DNA of 64,000 nt from JAZKHT01 sp040385245 (GTDB lineage Bacteria; Pseudomonadota; Alphaproteobacteria; Rhodobacterales; Rhodobacteraceae), in assembly GCA_040385245.1 (NCBI GenBank), contig JAZKHT010000012.1, forward strand, positions 62,001-126,000, written 5' to 3'. The position numbers and the translations under genes were made by a program. This document shows positions 49,937 to 58,571 of the stretch, piece by piece (within the stretch, counting starts at the first letter, position 1; the number at the start of each line of letters is the position of its first letter). Under the pieces are notes generated by a model. That model ran no database searches. It had not been told where the DNA came from and was given only the letters and a program-made list of their open reading frames with translations.

Positions 49937-50293
49937 CTACGGAGGCAGCGCCGCAAGATAGGTGCGGACGCAGGTGACGACATGGGCAAAGCGGTCACCG
50001 CCCAGATGCACCCCGCCATACCAGCGGGTGACAACGACGATGTGATCGGTCAATGTTGCGCGCTCCAGCATCCGCAGGATCACCGCCCCGGCCCCGGATT
50101 CGCCGTCATCACCCTTTTGTGCCCCCCCGTCAGACAGGATGACGGCCCAGCTGTTATGGGTCGCCTTGGCGTACTTCTTTGTGCGTTTCAGATCGGCCAG
50201 AAAGCTGTCCACCCCGACCCGCCCCGACACCGCCCCGCCCGACACCGCGTAGCGCGAACCCTTGTCGGACACGACCCCTTCGATCTGCAGCAT
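49937..50293 (-). CDS. IMPACT-family protein (YigZ-like N-terminal domain)
   Basis: A 118-residue protein consisting of the IMPACT/UPF0029 domain alone. The motifs are KGSRYAVSGGAV, SFLADLKRTKKYAKATHNSWAV, SDGGAQKGDDGESGAGAVILR and VTRWYGGVHLGGDRF. Intact YigZ proteins have an extra C-terminal domain that is absent here. Roles proposed for the family include translation-linked RNA binding. ATG at 50293 (MLQIEGVVSDKGSRY) is preferred; an upstream start at 50317 adds eight residues. Confidence 0.85.
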   Translation of the reverse strand: MLQIEGVVSDKGSRYAVSGGAVSGRVGVDSFLADLKRTKKYAKATHNSWAVILSDGGAQKGDDGESGAGAVILRMLERATLTDHIVVVTRWYGGVHLGGDRFAHVVTCVRTYLAALPP

Positions 50294-50355
50294 GGCACCC
50301 CCGGCATTGGCCGCCACCCTGCCACGGGGGTCACAGGCACCTCAAGCCATTGGCC

Positions 50356-50610
50356 CTAGCGCGGGATCAGCGTCTCAATCTCGGCCTTGTTCGGGCAGAA
50401 GACGGGCAGCGCATCGGCGTGGGCGTGGTGCGCCAGCCAATCGATGCATTGGGATGACTTGTCACACGCCTGACAGCGTTCGACCATTGCGCCCAGTTCG
50501 GGGCGGGTCAACCATCCCTCGACCACCGCCTGCGTCAGATTCACCCCGACAACCCGCGCCATGCCACGGGTCAGCCCCCAAGCGCGTGGTGCTTCGACAT
50601 ATCCCAACAT
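50356..50610 (-). CDS. DUF6455-family small Cys protein
   Basis: An 84-residue protein. The family core is RCQACDKSSQCIDWL, with Cys residues spaced as for a metal or cluster site, followed by FCPNKAEIETL near the C-terminus. The N-terminal half is a helical segment (WGLTRGMARVVGVNLTQAV). The function is unknown. ATG 50610 is supported by GGAGGG upstream. It lies 62 bp upstream of the IMPACT gene on the same strand. Confidence 0.75.
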   Translation of the reverse strand: MLGYVEAPRAWGLTRGMARVVGVNLTQAVVEGWLTRPELGAMVERCQACDKSSQCIDWLAHHAHADALPVFCPNKAEIETLIPR

Positions 50611-50693
50611 GTGACCCTCCGGTACGATACGACTGCCGTCAGCGTGCCAAAGGGCAAGGCGCGACGCCTTGACGCAGATCAAGGCGGGCGGGA

Positions 50694-51431
50694 TCAGATG
50701 CCGCCGGTCATGTCGGCCACGACCTGCCGCACCACCGCCTTGCGTTGCGCGTTGGCCGGATGGGTGCCCATGAAGCGGTCGCCGGGGTCGGGCAAGCGAT
50801 CAAAGAACCCGGTGCCGATCACCGGATCATACCCTGTGCGCCAGGCGATTTCGGCCCCCAACGCGTCTGCCTCAAGCTCGAACCCTTTGGAATAGGTGCG
50901 CGCGCCCATGCTCGCCCCCACCTCTTGCGCCGAGCGCACCGCATCCGGCCCCGCCCCGGTCGCCGAGGCAAGGATGCCCGCCAGCACCGCCCCAGTGACG
51001 GCGCTTTGCTGTTGCTGCGGGATGTGGCCAAGGATGTGGTGGGATGCCTCGTGCGCCAGAACAAAGGCAATCTCGTCGCCATTGCGCGCCTCGCCGATCA
51101 GGGCAAGGCTGAAACCAAGGATCGGCCGACCGGCGGGGTCAAGCGTCTGGAATGCGTTCGGTGGCATGCCGGGGCGGTCATCGATCACGATACGGAAATC
51201 GCAGTTCACGCCGCGCGTGCGGGCACGGCAGATGTCTTCGGTCACAGGTTCAAGACGCTCGACCACCGTGATGAAGTTGCGCGCGGCATCGCGGGCACCA
51301 AGCCGGCCTGGGGCTTCGGCAACCTGAATGGGCACCGACATCGTGTCTTCATAGGGATGTGGCCCTTGTGGCAGGGGCGCGCATCCCGCCACAGTCAACG
51401 CCGCCAACCCTGTCACTGCCCATATCCGCAT
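50694..51431 (-). CDS. M48-family metallopeptidase lipoprotein
   Basis: A 245-residue exported lipoprotein: signal with lipobox TVAGC (Cys17). The zinc motif HEASHH places His127, Glu128 and His131. The third ligand Glu is in GFELEADALGAEIA. Such proteins (Oma1/BepA/LoiP-like) act in envelope quality control. The QEVGASMGARTYSKGFELEAD block is typical. It starts 83 bp upstream of the DUF6455 gene's start and could be in one unit with it. Confidence 0.87.
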   Translation of the reverse strand: MRIWAVTGLAALTVAGCAPLPQGPHPYEDTMSVPIQVAEAPGRLGARDAARNFITVVERLEPVTEDICRARTRGVNCDFRIVIDDRPGMPPNAFQTLDPAGRPILGFSLALIGEARNGDEIAFVLAHEASHHILGHIPQQQQSAVTGAVLAGILASATGAGPDAVRSAQEVGASMGARTYSKGFELEADALGAEIAWRTGYDPVIGTGFFDRLPDPGDRFMGTHPANAQRKAVVRQVVADMTGGI

Positions 51432-51451
51432 GGCCTGCCCCGCCTTTTATT

Positions 51452-51468
51452 GTTACGCGCAAAGTAAC
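51452..51468. promoter_or_regulatory. Dyad GTTAC-N7-GTAAC upstream of the M48 gene
   Basis: GTTAC (51452-51456) and GTAAC (51464-51468) form an inverted repeat in a locally AT-rich stretch, about 20 bp before the M48 start codon. It might be an operator. No regulator is assigned. Confidence 0.3.
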
Positions 51469-51564
51469 GAAGGTTTCGGCGTCTGACAGCCCCCCTTCAC
51501 GGCAAAGTCAGCGGGTCAGCGCTTTGATGTTGTCGCCCGCATTTTCGCGCGCTAGCCTTGGGGC

Positions 51565-51804
51565 ATGTTTACCATCGAGCATGACTTTGATGCCACCGTG
51601 ATCACCCTGATCGACGAAGGCGCGCCCCACCTGCAAGAGGATATCACCATCCTTGCGTTCGAGGATTGCGTGACCCTGGAACAGCTTGACCCCCTGACGG
51701 ACGAGCCGGTGAAAATCACCCTTTCCATGGCGCAGTTGCGCGATCTGGCAGCGGCGCTGGACCTGCCCGAAGGCAGCTATCGGCTGGATCTGAAGCGGAG
51801 TTAG
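51565..51804 (+). CDS. Conserved small protein of unknown function
   Basis: A 79-residue acidic protein, MFTIEHDFDATVITLIDEG, then DITILAFEDCVTLEQLDPLTDEPVK and a C-terminal helix (SMAQLRDLAAALDLPEG). No signal peptide, membrane segment or known domain is seen. Coding is supported by ordinary codon use and by the intact frame between divergent M48 and convergent M24 genes. There is no clear ribosome binding site beyond GGGG. Confidence 0.6.
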   Translation: MFTIEHDFDATVITLIDEGAPHLQEDITILAFEDCVTLEQLDPLTDEPVKITLSMAQLRDLAAALDLPEGSYRLDLKRS

Positions 51805-51892
51805 GGGGGCGGGACGGCATCGCCCCGCAGCGTTCCGCCGAACCTCTGCCCAGCGCCCGCCGTCCAAGGGCACGGGCAATGCCGCGATGCTC

Positions 51893-53059
51893 CTAAAGCC
51901 CGCCCCGGTTCCAGCCACGACCGCGTTCGCCGAACATCTCGTACCCGGTTTCAGTCACGGCGAGCGTGTCTTCCAGTTTCAGAAAGCCGCGCGTGGGATG
52001 CAGCATCGTCGTCTCGACCGATATGACCATCCCCGGTTCCAGCCGCCGCGTGGCATCAACACCGTCATAGGCGACGGGGTGGTTGGTCATCAGAAATGGC
52101 ACCTCGTGGCTGATAAGGCCCATGCCATGGGCAAAGAAATCGGTATGGGCGGCGGACGGCATGGTGTTCAGCACCCCTGTCGCCTTTTCGATCATCACGC
52201 CGCCTTCGACGCCGGGGCGCACATGGGCAAAGGCGGCCTTCTGGATCGCCTCGATCTCGTGCAGCAGATCTTCCAACTCGGTGTCGGGGGCACCCAATAT
52301 TCCCATCCGGCACAAATCCCCGATATAGCCGTGAAAGTTGCCGCCGGAATCCATCGACAATACCTCGCCCTGTTGCCAGCACTGGTTGGACGGGGCGCGG
52401 TTGTGACTGGCCCCCAAGGCCAGCAGGCAATAATCGAAATGCAGACCGCGGTTGGTTTCCTGACGGCGCAGTTCTTCGATGATGCGGACCTTGGTCCAGC
52501 CTTCCTGAGCGGCACCGATGGTCGCCATCATCGACTGGGTGATCAGCTCGGACGCCTGACGCAAAAGAGCCAATTCCTCGGTCGTCTTGATCGCCCGCAT
52601 CTCTTCCAGCATCGGGGTCGCATCCGCCAGCCGGTCGCAGGACGCCGCCAGCACCGCATGGGCATCGCTGGGCAGAAACGCAGGTTCAATCCCGATGCGC
52701 GCGCCGGTGGCCCCGATGCGGGCAAGATGGGCGACCGCGGCCTGCGCCGCGTCGACGCTGCCCCAGCAGGCGGGCAGGACGGTGGGTGTCCAGAATGGGC
52801 GGTTCGCGTGTTCCCCGCCTTCCATCTTGTTGCCGATATAGGCGGCATGGTCGGGGGTGCCGCGCTGATAGATCACCACCGGCAGATAGCGACTGTGGCC
52901 AATCGCATCCATCGCCATGAAAAAGATAAAGCGGTAGCCGCCCAGCAGATACTGGACGTTGTGCTTGGATGTCACCAGCAGCACGTCCAGCCCCGCCGCC
53001 TCCATCAGGCGGTCAATACGGGCAAGGTCGGGTTGGCGCAGCGGCGGAAGGTCGGTCAT
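51893..53059 (-). CDS. M24-family Xaa-Pro-type peptidase
   Basis: A 388-residue creatinase/prolidase-like protein. The metal ligands are visible as the two Asp of MDSGGNFHGYIGDLCR, the His of FFAHGMGLISHE, the Glu of VISVETTM and the Glu of LKLEDTLAVTETG. The N-terminal creatinase-N domain holds RIDRLMEAAGLDVLLVTSKHN. It probably cleaves Xaa-Pro dipeptides or a related amide substrate. ATG 53059 (MTDLPPLRQPD) is preferred over 53083. Confidence 0.9.
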   Translation of the reverse strand: MTDLPPLRQPDLARIDRLMEAAGLDVLLVTSKHNVQYLLGGYRFIFFMAMDAIGHSRYLPVVIYQRGTPDHAAYIGNKMEGGEHANRPFWTPTVLPACWGSVDAAQAAVAHLARIGATGARIGIEPAFLPSDAHAVLAASCDRLADATPMLEEMRAIKTTEELALLRQASELITQSMMATIGAAQEGWTKVRIIEELRRQETNRGLHFDYCLLALGASHNRAPSNQCWQQGEVLSMDSGGNFHGYIGDLCRMGILGAPDTELEDLLHEIEAIQKAAFAHVRPGVEGGVMIEKATGVLNTMPSAAHTDFFAHGMGLISHEVPFLMTNHPVAYDGVDATRRLEPGMVISVETTMLHPTRGFLKLEDTLAVTETGYEMFGERGRGWNRGGL

Positions 53060-53281
53060 GGCTGTCCCCTGTGCGTGATCCATCTGGCCGTACCAGACGG
53101 CATCTTGCGCCGACGTTAGCCGGGGGCTGGGCGGTTATGCAACAACTGCCTTGGCCGTTTGGTCGGGCCAGACGGGGCTTTGTCGCAATCGGACGCGGCA
53201 GGGGAACGAAGCGCGCCGTTGTGCGTTTCCCTGTCACAAGGGGCGGGTCTGCATCGGCCCCGTCATGAAAGGACATCTGGC

Positions 53282-53917
53282 ATGAATTACGCGCATTTTC
53301 TGATCATCGGGACCACCGCCCTGTCGCTGGCCGCCTGCACATCGCCCGACGGCACCGCCAACCAGACCGGAACCGGGGCCCTGATCGGTGGCCTGACCGG
53401 AGCCGCGATCGGCAAGGCCGTGGGCGATGACGACAAATCCATCGCCATCGGTGCCGGTGTGGGTGCTTTGGTCGGCGGGGCAATCGGTGCGAACCTTGAT
53501 GACCAAGAGGCGGAACTGCGCCGCTCGATGGCGGGCAGCGGGGCCGACATCCGCAATGACGGCCAGCGCCTGACCGTTATCCTGCCCGAATCGGTGACCT
53601 TCGCGACCGACTCCTCTGTGGTGAACCCGGCCTTCCGGCCCGCCTTGGCCCGCGTGTCCGACAGCCTTGCGCGCTATCGCAATTCAACCGTGCGGGTTGT
53701 GGGGCATACCGACAACGTTGGCACCGCCGCCTATAACCAACAGCTGAGCGAGGATCGCGCCCTGTCGGTTGCGCGCATCCTGATCGGCAATGGCACCAGT
53801 TCCAGCCGGATCAGCTATGCCGGGCGCGGATTCAACGAGCCTGTCGCGTCGAACAGCACCGCTGCGGGCCGCGCGCAGAACCGCCGGGTCGAAATCATCA
53901 TCACCCCGACGCGCTGA
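53282..53917 (+). CDS. OmpA-family outer-membrane lipoprotein with glycine zipper
   Basis: A 211-residue lipoprotein: signal with LAAC lipobox. A glycine-zipper segment follows (TGTGALIGGLTGAAIGKAVG and GAGVGALVGGAIGANL, about 30-72). A C-terminal OmpA peptidoglycan-binding domain includes VRVVGHTDNVGTAAYNQQLS and AQNRRVEIII. This YiaD-like layout tethers outer membrane to cell wall. AAAGGA precedes the ATG at 53282. A terminator with T-run lies just downstream. Confidence 0.93.
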   Translation: MNYAHFLIIGTTALSLAACTSPDGTANQTGTGALIGGLTGAAIGKAVGDDDKSIAIGAGVGALVGGAIGANLDDQEAELRRSMAGSGADIRNDGQRLTVILPESVTFATDSSVVNPAFRPALARVSDSLARYRNSTVRVVGHTDNVGTAAYNQQLSEDRALSVARILIGNGTSSSRISYAGRGFNEPVASNSTAAGRAQNRRVEIIITPTR

Positions 53918-53935
53918 TCGCACCATGATCAAGGG

Positions 53936-53967
53936 AACGGTCCGGACCGCAGGTTCGGGCCGTTTTT
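53936..53967 (+). terminator. Rho-independent terminator of the OmpA lipoprotein gene
   Basis: AACGGTCCG (53936-53944) pairs with CGGGCCGTT (53956-53964) including one G-T wobble, followed by TTT. It starts 19 bp after the stop. Confidence 0.8.
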
Positions 53968-54036
53968 CCATGGCCAAGGCACGCGCCCGTGCAGATCACC
54001 CTTGTAGTCCATCCCGTTACCATCCATGTTCCATCC

Positions 54037-54453
54037 ATGCAGATGGAAAACACCCAAGCTGAGAAAACGCCAGAGTCGGAAAAGGTCACGATCAACCTCG
54101 GTTTCGTCGATCTTGGGCAGATCGAATTGCTGGTGCAGGAAGGGTTCTATTCCAACCGCACCGATTTCATCCGCACCGCCATCCGCAACCAGATCGAGCG
54201 ACACGCCGAACCCTTGCGACAGGCGCTGATCCGCCGCAGCGTATCTTTGGGCCTGCATCGCATCACCCGCGCGGAACTTGAGGCGGCGCAAGCCGTTGGT
54301 CAGAAGCTGGACCTTCGGGTTCTGGGGCTGGCTGTCATTGCCCTAGACGTAACCCCTGACCTTGCCCGTGACAGCATCGCATCGCTGACCGTGCTGGGGG
54401 GGTTGCAGGCCAGCGCCGCCGTCAGGGCCGCCCTTGCGGACCGCATCCAATGA
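54037..54453 (+). CDS. Ribbon-helix-helix (CopG-like) regulator
   Basis: A 138-residue protein. The RHH motif is VTINLGFVDLGQIELLVQEG followed by FYSNRTDFIRTAIRNQIERH, the strand and two helices that form a dimeric DNA-binding unit. The C-terminal half (LDLRVLGLAVIALDVTPDLA, then TVLGGLQASAAVRAAL) is a separate conserved segment, perhaps ligand-binding or oligomerising. The start is uncertain: ATG at 54037 is chosen, but ATG 54043 or GTG 53989 are possible. It lies 40 bp upstream of a PHB-depolymerase-like esterase gene, suggesting it controls that gene. Confidence 0.75.
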   Translation: MQMENTQAEKTPESEKVTINLGFVDLGQIELLVQEGFYSNRTDFIRTAIRNQIERHAEPLRQALIRRSVSLGLHRITRAELEAAQAVGQKLDLRVLGLAVIALDVTPDLARDSIASLTVLGGLQASAAVRAALADRIQ

Positions 54454-54493
54454 ACCGCGCCTCTGCGCCACCCGAACAGATCGAAAGCACCTT

Positions 54494-55633
54494 ATGACCA
54501 AACGATTTTCCCTTGGGATGGCGCAAGCCACCGATCTGACGCGCGCGGGCAAACTGGCCGAGGCGACCGATCTGATCCGGTCCCTTCTGACGCCGGGCGC
54601 GTCACATGATGCAGCACCTGCCGAAGCGGCGGTACTTCCTGACCCGGATGTGATCGAGGGCACGTTCACCCCGGTCGCGCCCAAAAGACGCGCCGCGGCG
54701 GCGAAAAAGGCGAAACCTTCAGGGTTGAAGGAAACCCTGCGGCGGATTGCTGCGGGCGGGATGCCCGCCCATGCGCCTTTGGCGGGCGCGGCCCCCGGTC
54801 TGGTGACCCTGTCGCATCAGTCTGATGCCGGTCAGCGCGACTATCGACTGTATCGCCCCGCCTCGGCCAAGGCGGGCACGGCGCTGCCTGTGGTCGTCAT
54901 GCTGCACGGCTGCACCCAATCACCCGACGATTTTGCTGCAGGCACCGGCATGAACCATCTGGCCGAAGAATTCGGCCTGCTGATCGCCTATCCCGCGCAA
55001 CCGAGCGGGGCGAACGCGCAAAAATGCTGGAACTGGTTCCGCCCATCGGATCAGGACCGCGATCGGGGCGAACCCGCGCTGATCGCCGGGATCGCCCGTG
55101 ACATCCTGCGCGACCACGGCGGCGATTCCACCCGTGTCTATGTGGCGGGCCTGTCTGCCGGGGGGGCGGCGGCGGCGATTGCGGCAGCGGCGTATCCTGA
55201 CGTGTTCAGTGCCGTCGGGGTCCATTCCGGCCTGCCCGTGGGCGCTGCGAGTGACATCGTGTCTGCGTTCTCGGCCATGCGCCAGGGTGCTGCGGGCGAT
55301 ACCGGTGCGTCCATCCCGCCGACGATCATCCTGCACGGGGATGCCGACACCACCGTTCACCCCAGCAACGCCGATGCCGTGGCGCAGCAGGTTGTTGGCA
55401 AATCGCGCGGGCTGAAGCGCAAGGTGCAGTCGGGTAAATCAGCCGGCGGCCGCACGTTCCGCCGCATCAGCCACGTCACGCCGGATGGCGTTTCGATTTG
55501 CGAACAGTGGACGGTCACCAACGCAGGTCACGCCTGGGCCGGGGGATCGGCAACGGGCAGCTACACCGACCCCGCCGGTCCCGACGCCTCGCGCGAGATG
55601 GTGCGGTTCTTTTTGCAGCACCGGGGCGAATAG
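54494..55633 (+). CDS. PHB-depolymerase-family esterase
   Basis: A 379-residue alpha/beta hydrolase of the LpqC/PHB-depolymerase type. The oxyanion region is VVVMLHGCTQSPDDFAAG, the nucleophile is S221 in VAGLSAGGAAA, and Asp and His candidates are in LHGDADTTVHP and NAGHAWAGG. The N-terminal 100 residues (GMAQATDLTRAGKLAEATD, then an Ala/Lys-rich linker) resemble extensions of intracellular PHB-type esterases. No signal peptide is seen, so it is probably cytoplasmic. The upstream RHH gene is likely its partner regulator. Confidence 0.85.
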   Translation: MTKRFSLGMAQATDLTRAGKLAEATDLIRSLLTPGASHDAAPAEAAVLPDPDVIEGTFTPVAPKRRAAAAKKAKPSGLKETLRRIAAGGMPAHAPLAGAAPGLVTLSHQSDAGQRDYRLYRPASAKAGTALPVVVMLHGCTQSPDDFAAGTGMNHLAEEFGLLIAYPAQPSGANAQKCWNWFRPSDQDRDRGEPALIAGIARDILRDHGGDSTRVYVAGLSAGGAAAAIAAAAYPDVFSAVGVHSGLPVGAASDIVSAFSAMRQGAAGDTGASIPPTIILHGDADTTVHPSNADAVAQQVVGKSRGLKRKVQSGKSAGGRTFRRISHVTPDGVSICEQWTVTNAGHAWAGGSATGSYTDPAGPDASREMVRFFLQHRGE

Positions 55634-55640
55634 GCGCCCG

Positions 55641-56678
55641 TCAGGCGGTGAAATCGGTGATCACCGCCACACCGGGGGGCGTCGGCCCGCCAAAGGCGCG
55701 CAGTTCGGCGGACGCGCCGGACAGCGGCACGGTGCGCGCGACGATGGGCGACACATCCACCACGCCGCGCAAGATCAGGTCAAGCAGCGACGGATAACGC
55801 CACGAAGGCATCCCGCGCGTGCCGAACAGGGCAAGCTGTTTCATGTAGACCGCGTTCATGTTGATCTGCATCTGGGCGGTGTGGCCGACGGGCAACCCCA
55901 CCTGCACATGCCGCCCCAGGGTGCGCAGACATTCGATCGACCCGTTGGTGGTGGTTTCGATCCCCAGCGCCTCGATGCTGACATGCGCGCCACCGCCGGT
56001 GATGTCGATGATCCGGGCCGCCACGTCGCCCGCGCGCGCGTCAATCGCAGCCTCGGCCCCCAAGGTCAGGGCGTGCGCCAGCTTTTCCGGCACCACGTCC
56101 ACCACGATCACCCGCGCGCCCAAGGCCCGACCCAGCAGCAGCGCGGACATGCCCACCCCGCCGGTGCCATGCACAGCCAGCCATTCCCCCGTCTGCAGCG
56201 CCGCCCGCCCCGTCAGCGCGTGCCAGGCGGTGGTGACACGGCACCCCAACCCAGCCGCCACGACCGGAGAGATCTGGTCAGGCAGCCGCGCAAGGTTATG
56301 GGCATGGGGCACCGAGATATATTCAGCATAGGCCCCCGGTTCCCCGAACCCCGGCACACGCTGTGCCTTGCAGGTGTTGGACAGCCCCGCCTGACAGTCG
56401 GGGCATTGACCACAGGCCAGAATGAACGGGGCAATCACCCGGTCGCCCACCCGCCATTTCGCCAAAGGGCCTGCCGCGACCACCTCGCCGCAGTATTCAT
56501 GGCCGGGGATCGCCCCCGGTTTGACCTTGGGGTGTTCGCCAACCCAGCCGTGCCAATCGCTGCGGCAGATTCCGCAGGCCAGGACGCGCAGAACGACGCC
56601 ATCCGCCTCGCACACCGGATCGGGGACGGATTCGATGGACAGGTTCTGATTGTACTGTCTGATCACCGCTGCGCGCAT
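55641..56678 (-). CDS. Zinc-dependent alcohol dehydrogenase family protein
   Basis: A 345-residue medium-chain dehydrogenase. Catalytic zinc ligands are Cys in LACGICRSDWHGW and the GHE of AIPGHEYCGEV. The structural zinc loop is CGQCPDCQAGLSNTC. The NAD-binding site is HGTGGVGMSALLLGRALG. It oxidises an alcohol or reduces an aldehyde; the substrate is unknown. ATG 56678 (MRAAVIRQYNQNLSIE) is chosen. It is transcribed convergent with the esterase, 7 bp apart. Confidence 0.9.
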   Translation of the reverse strand: MRAAVIRQYNQNLSIESVPDPVCEADGVVLRVLACGICRSDWHGWVGEHPKVKPGAIPGHEYCGEVVAAGPLAKWRVGDRVIAPFILACGQCPDCQAGLSNTCKAQRVPGFGEPGAYAEYISVPHAHNLARLPDQISPVVAAGLGCRVTTAWHALTGRAALQTGEWLAVHGTGGVGMSALLLGRALGARVIVVDVVPEKLAHALTLGAEAAIDARAGDVAARIIDITGGGAHVSIEALGIETTTNGSIECLRTLGRHVQVGLPVGHTAQMQINMNAVYMKQLALFGTRGMPSWRYPSLLDLILRGVVDVSPIVARTVPLSGASAELRAFGGPTPPGVAVITDFTA

Positions 56679-56787
56679 CGCCTGTTCCCTCTGAAAGCGT
56701 CGGCGCAACAGACTGCGCCTGCGACGCGGGGTCAATCCTGCCGGGACCGAAGCGCCGGAATTTCAGTGGCGCGCGGGGTGTCAGGGG

Positions 56788-57027
56788 TCAAAGGATTTCG
56801 ACGCGGTAGCTTTCGATGACGGTGTTCGCCAGCAGCTTTTCGCACATCGCCTTGACCTCTGCCTCGGCGGTGATGCGGTCGGTGCCGGCCAGATCCATTT
56901 CGATAACCTTGCCCTGACGCACGCCATTCACGCCGGAAAACCCAAGCGTGCCAAGCGCGTGCTTCACAGCCTCGCCCTGCGGATCGAGAACGCCTGATTT
57001 CAGCATCACGGTGACACGGGCTTTCAT
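56788..57027 (-). CDS. purS: Phosphoribosylformylglycinamidine synthase subunit PurS
   Basis: A 79-residue protein with the PurS pattern MKARVTVMLKSGVLDPQGEAV, LGTLGFSGVNGVRQGKVIEM and CEKLLANTVIESYRVEIL. PurS bridges PurL and PurQ in the three-subunit FGAM synthase. The gene follows purC on the same strand after 73 bp containing a hairpin. PurQ and PurL do not follow; the next gene on this strand is an alcohol dehydrogenase. Confidence 0.94.
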   Translation of the reverse strand: MKARVTVMLKSGVLDPQGEAVKHALGTLGFSGVNGVRQGKVIEMDLAGTDRITAEAEVKAMCEKLLANTVIESYRVEIL

Positions 57028-57061
57028 GCGGCTTCTCCGGGTGGTTTTAGCGGGTCTGGAT

Positions 57062-57086
57062 GGGCGGGGATGTATCGCCCCCGCCC
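57062..57086 (-). terminator. Hairpin between purC and purS
   Basis: GGGCGGGG (57062-57069) pairs with CCCCGCCC (57079-57086). It lies just after the purC stop and before purS in the direction of transcription, and may act as an attenuator or processing site. Confidence 0.45.
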
Positions 57087-57100
57087 GCGATGGGCAAGGG

Positions 57101-57871
57101 TCAGTTGATCAGCGTGGGCTTGGTCGTATGCGTGACGTTCGACGGCAGAACGCCCAGACGGCGCGCCAGTTCGGTGTAGACGTCCTGCAACGGGCCGGGA
57201 TCGCGGGCGACACCTTCGCCCCGGTCCAGCGATTCCGTCAAACCGCGCATGTCCCACAGGCGGCAACTGTCGGGGCTGATCTCATCGGCGACGATCAGGC
57301 GCATGAAATCGCCTTCCCAGATGCGGCCCACTTCCAGACGGAAATCGGCCAGACGGATGCCCACGCCCATCATCACGCCTGACAGAAAGTCGTTCACCCG
57401 CAGCGCCAGCGCCACGACATCGTCCAGATCCTGCTGGGTGGCCCAGCCAAAGGCGATGATGTGTTCTTCGGACACGAGGGGCGTGCCAAGCCGGTCGTCC
57501 TTGTAGTAATATTCGACGATCGGGCGCGGCAGGGGCGTGCCTTCGGGGATGCCCAGCCGTTCGGTGATGCCACCTGCGGCGAAATTGCGCACCACCACCT
57601 CCAGCGGGATGATCTCGGCCATCCGCACCAGTTGTTCGCGCATGTTCAGACGGCGGATGAAATGCGTCGGCACCCCGATGGAATTCAGCCCGTTCATGAA
57701 GAATTCGGACAGCCGGTTGTTCAACACGCCCTTGCCTTCGACAGCGGCAGGTGCGGGCACGGCGGCAGTTGGCGCGCTGTCGTCCTTGAAATACTGGATC
57801 AGAGTGCCCGGCTCCGGCCCCTCGTAAAGGATCTTCGCCTTGCCCTCGTAAACCTTTTTACGACGTGCCAT
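57101..57871 (-). CDS. purC: SAICAR synthetase (phosphoribosylaminoimidazole-succinocarboxamide synthase)
   Basis: A 256-residue ATP-dependent ligase of purine synthesis. It begins MARRKKVYEGKAKILYEGP. Family blocks are QYFKDDSAPTAA, KGVLNNRLSEFFM, VVVRNFAAGG and LIVADEISPDSCRLWD. It joins aspartate to CAIR. Cytoplasmic; normal length. ATG 57871 is chosen over an upstream start at 57910. It is divergent from the zeta-inhibitor gene, and purS follows. Confidence 0.95.
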   Translation of the reverse strand: MARRKKVYEGKAKILYEGPEPGTLIQYFKDDSAPTAAVPAPAAVEGKGVLNNRLSEFFMNGLNSIGVPTHFIRRLNMREQLVRMAEIIPLEVVVRNFAAGGITERLGIPEGTPLPRPIVEYYYKDDRLGTPLVSEEHIIAFGWATQQDLDDVVALALRVNDFLSGVMMGVGIRLADFRLEVGRIWEGDFMRLIVADEISPDSCRLWDMRGLTESLDRGEGVARDPGPLQDVYTELARRLGVLPSNVTHTTKPTLIN

Positions 57872-58078
57872 GAAATCTCCGTTCGCAAATGCAGATACGG
57901 GGCACCCCAAGGGTTCCCCGCACGCTTAGCCGGGCTATACGTCAAGCGTCACGCGGTCGCAAGGCAATCACAGGGTCGCGGTGCAGGGCATCCGGCTGCG
58001 CACGCGCCTTTCACTTGCAGCGCGGGGCGCGCGGGGGCATATGAGGGACAACAGACCGCACAGCAAGGGGCCCCCCAG

Positions 58079-58393
58079 ATGACCACCTTTGACGATCGTG
58101 AACACGCCTTCGAAAGCAAATTCGCCCATGACGCCGACATGCAGTTCCGGGCCGAAGCCCGCCGCAACAAGTTGGTCGGTCTTTGGGCCGCTGGCCTGAT
58201 GGGCCTTTCGGGAGACGAGGCTGCGGCCTATGCCATGTCGGTCGTGCAGGCCGACTTTGAAGAGGCCGGGCACGAAGATGTGGTCCGCAAAGTCGCCGCC
58301 GATCTGGACGGAAAGGCCGGTGCCGACAGTGTCCGCGCCAAGATGGCCGAACTTTTGCCGGTGGCCAAGGCACAGTTGATGGACGAAATCTGA
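58079..58393 (+). CDS. F1-ATPase inhibitor zeta subunit (DUF1476)
   Basis: A 104-residue helical protein matching the alphaproteobacterial zeta family. It begins MTTFDDREHAFESKFAHDAD and contains FRAEARRNKLVGLWAAGLMG. In Paracoccus denitrificans the N-terminal segment inserts into the F1 alpha/beta interface and blocks ATP hydrolysis. Bacteria with this protein use it in place of epsilon-type inhibition. AAGGGG lies 8 nt upstream of the ATG. A perfect terminator follows. Confidence 0.9.
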   Translation: MTTFDDREHAFESKFAHDADMQFRAEARRNKLVGLWAAGLMGLSGDEAAAYAMSVVQADFEEAGHEDVVRKVAADLDGKAGADSVRAKMAELLPVAKAQLMDEI

Positions 58394-58416
58394 CACCACC
58401 CTGACGCCAAGGATTC

Positions 58417-58446
58417 AAAAAGGGCATCCGAAGGGGTGCCCTTTTT
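58417..58446 (+). terminator. Rho-independent terminator of the zeta-inhibitor gene
   Basis: A perfect 10-bp stem pairs AAAAAGGGCA (58417-58426) with TGCCCTTTTT (58437-58446). The 3' arm supplies the T-run, and A-run symmetry makes it potentially bidirectional. Confidence 0.88.
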
Positions 58447-58571
58447 GCTTTGCGGTTTCCCGCCAAGGCCCTGCCCGTGTGACGTAAACTGTCCCGCATT
58501 TGACCTGTTAAACGCTGCGAAACCCCTTTGCCGATACCGTGGCCCCGGGATTGTGCAGGCAGGTGTCAGTG

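Noticed and set aside
51887..53119. A 410-codon open frame antisense to the M24 peptidase
   Set aside because: Shadow of a gene whose five metal ligands are all visible.
55485..56819. A 444-codon open frame antisense to the alcohol dehydrogenase
   Set aside because: The opposite strand carries an intact Zn-dehydrogenase with all metal ligands. This frame is Arg/His/Gln-rich shadow.
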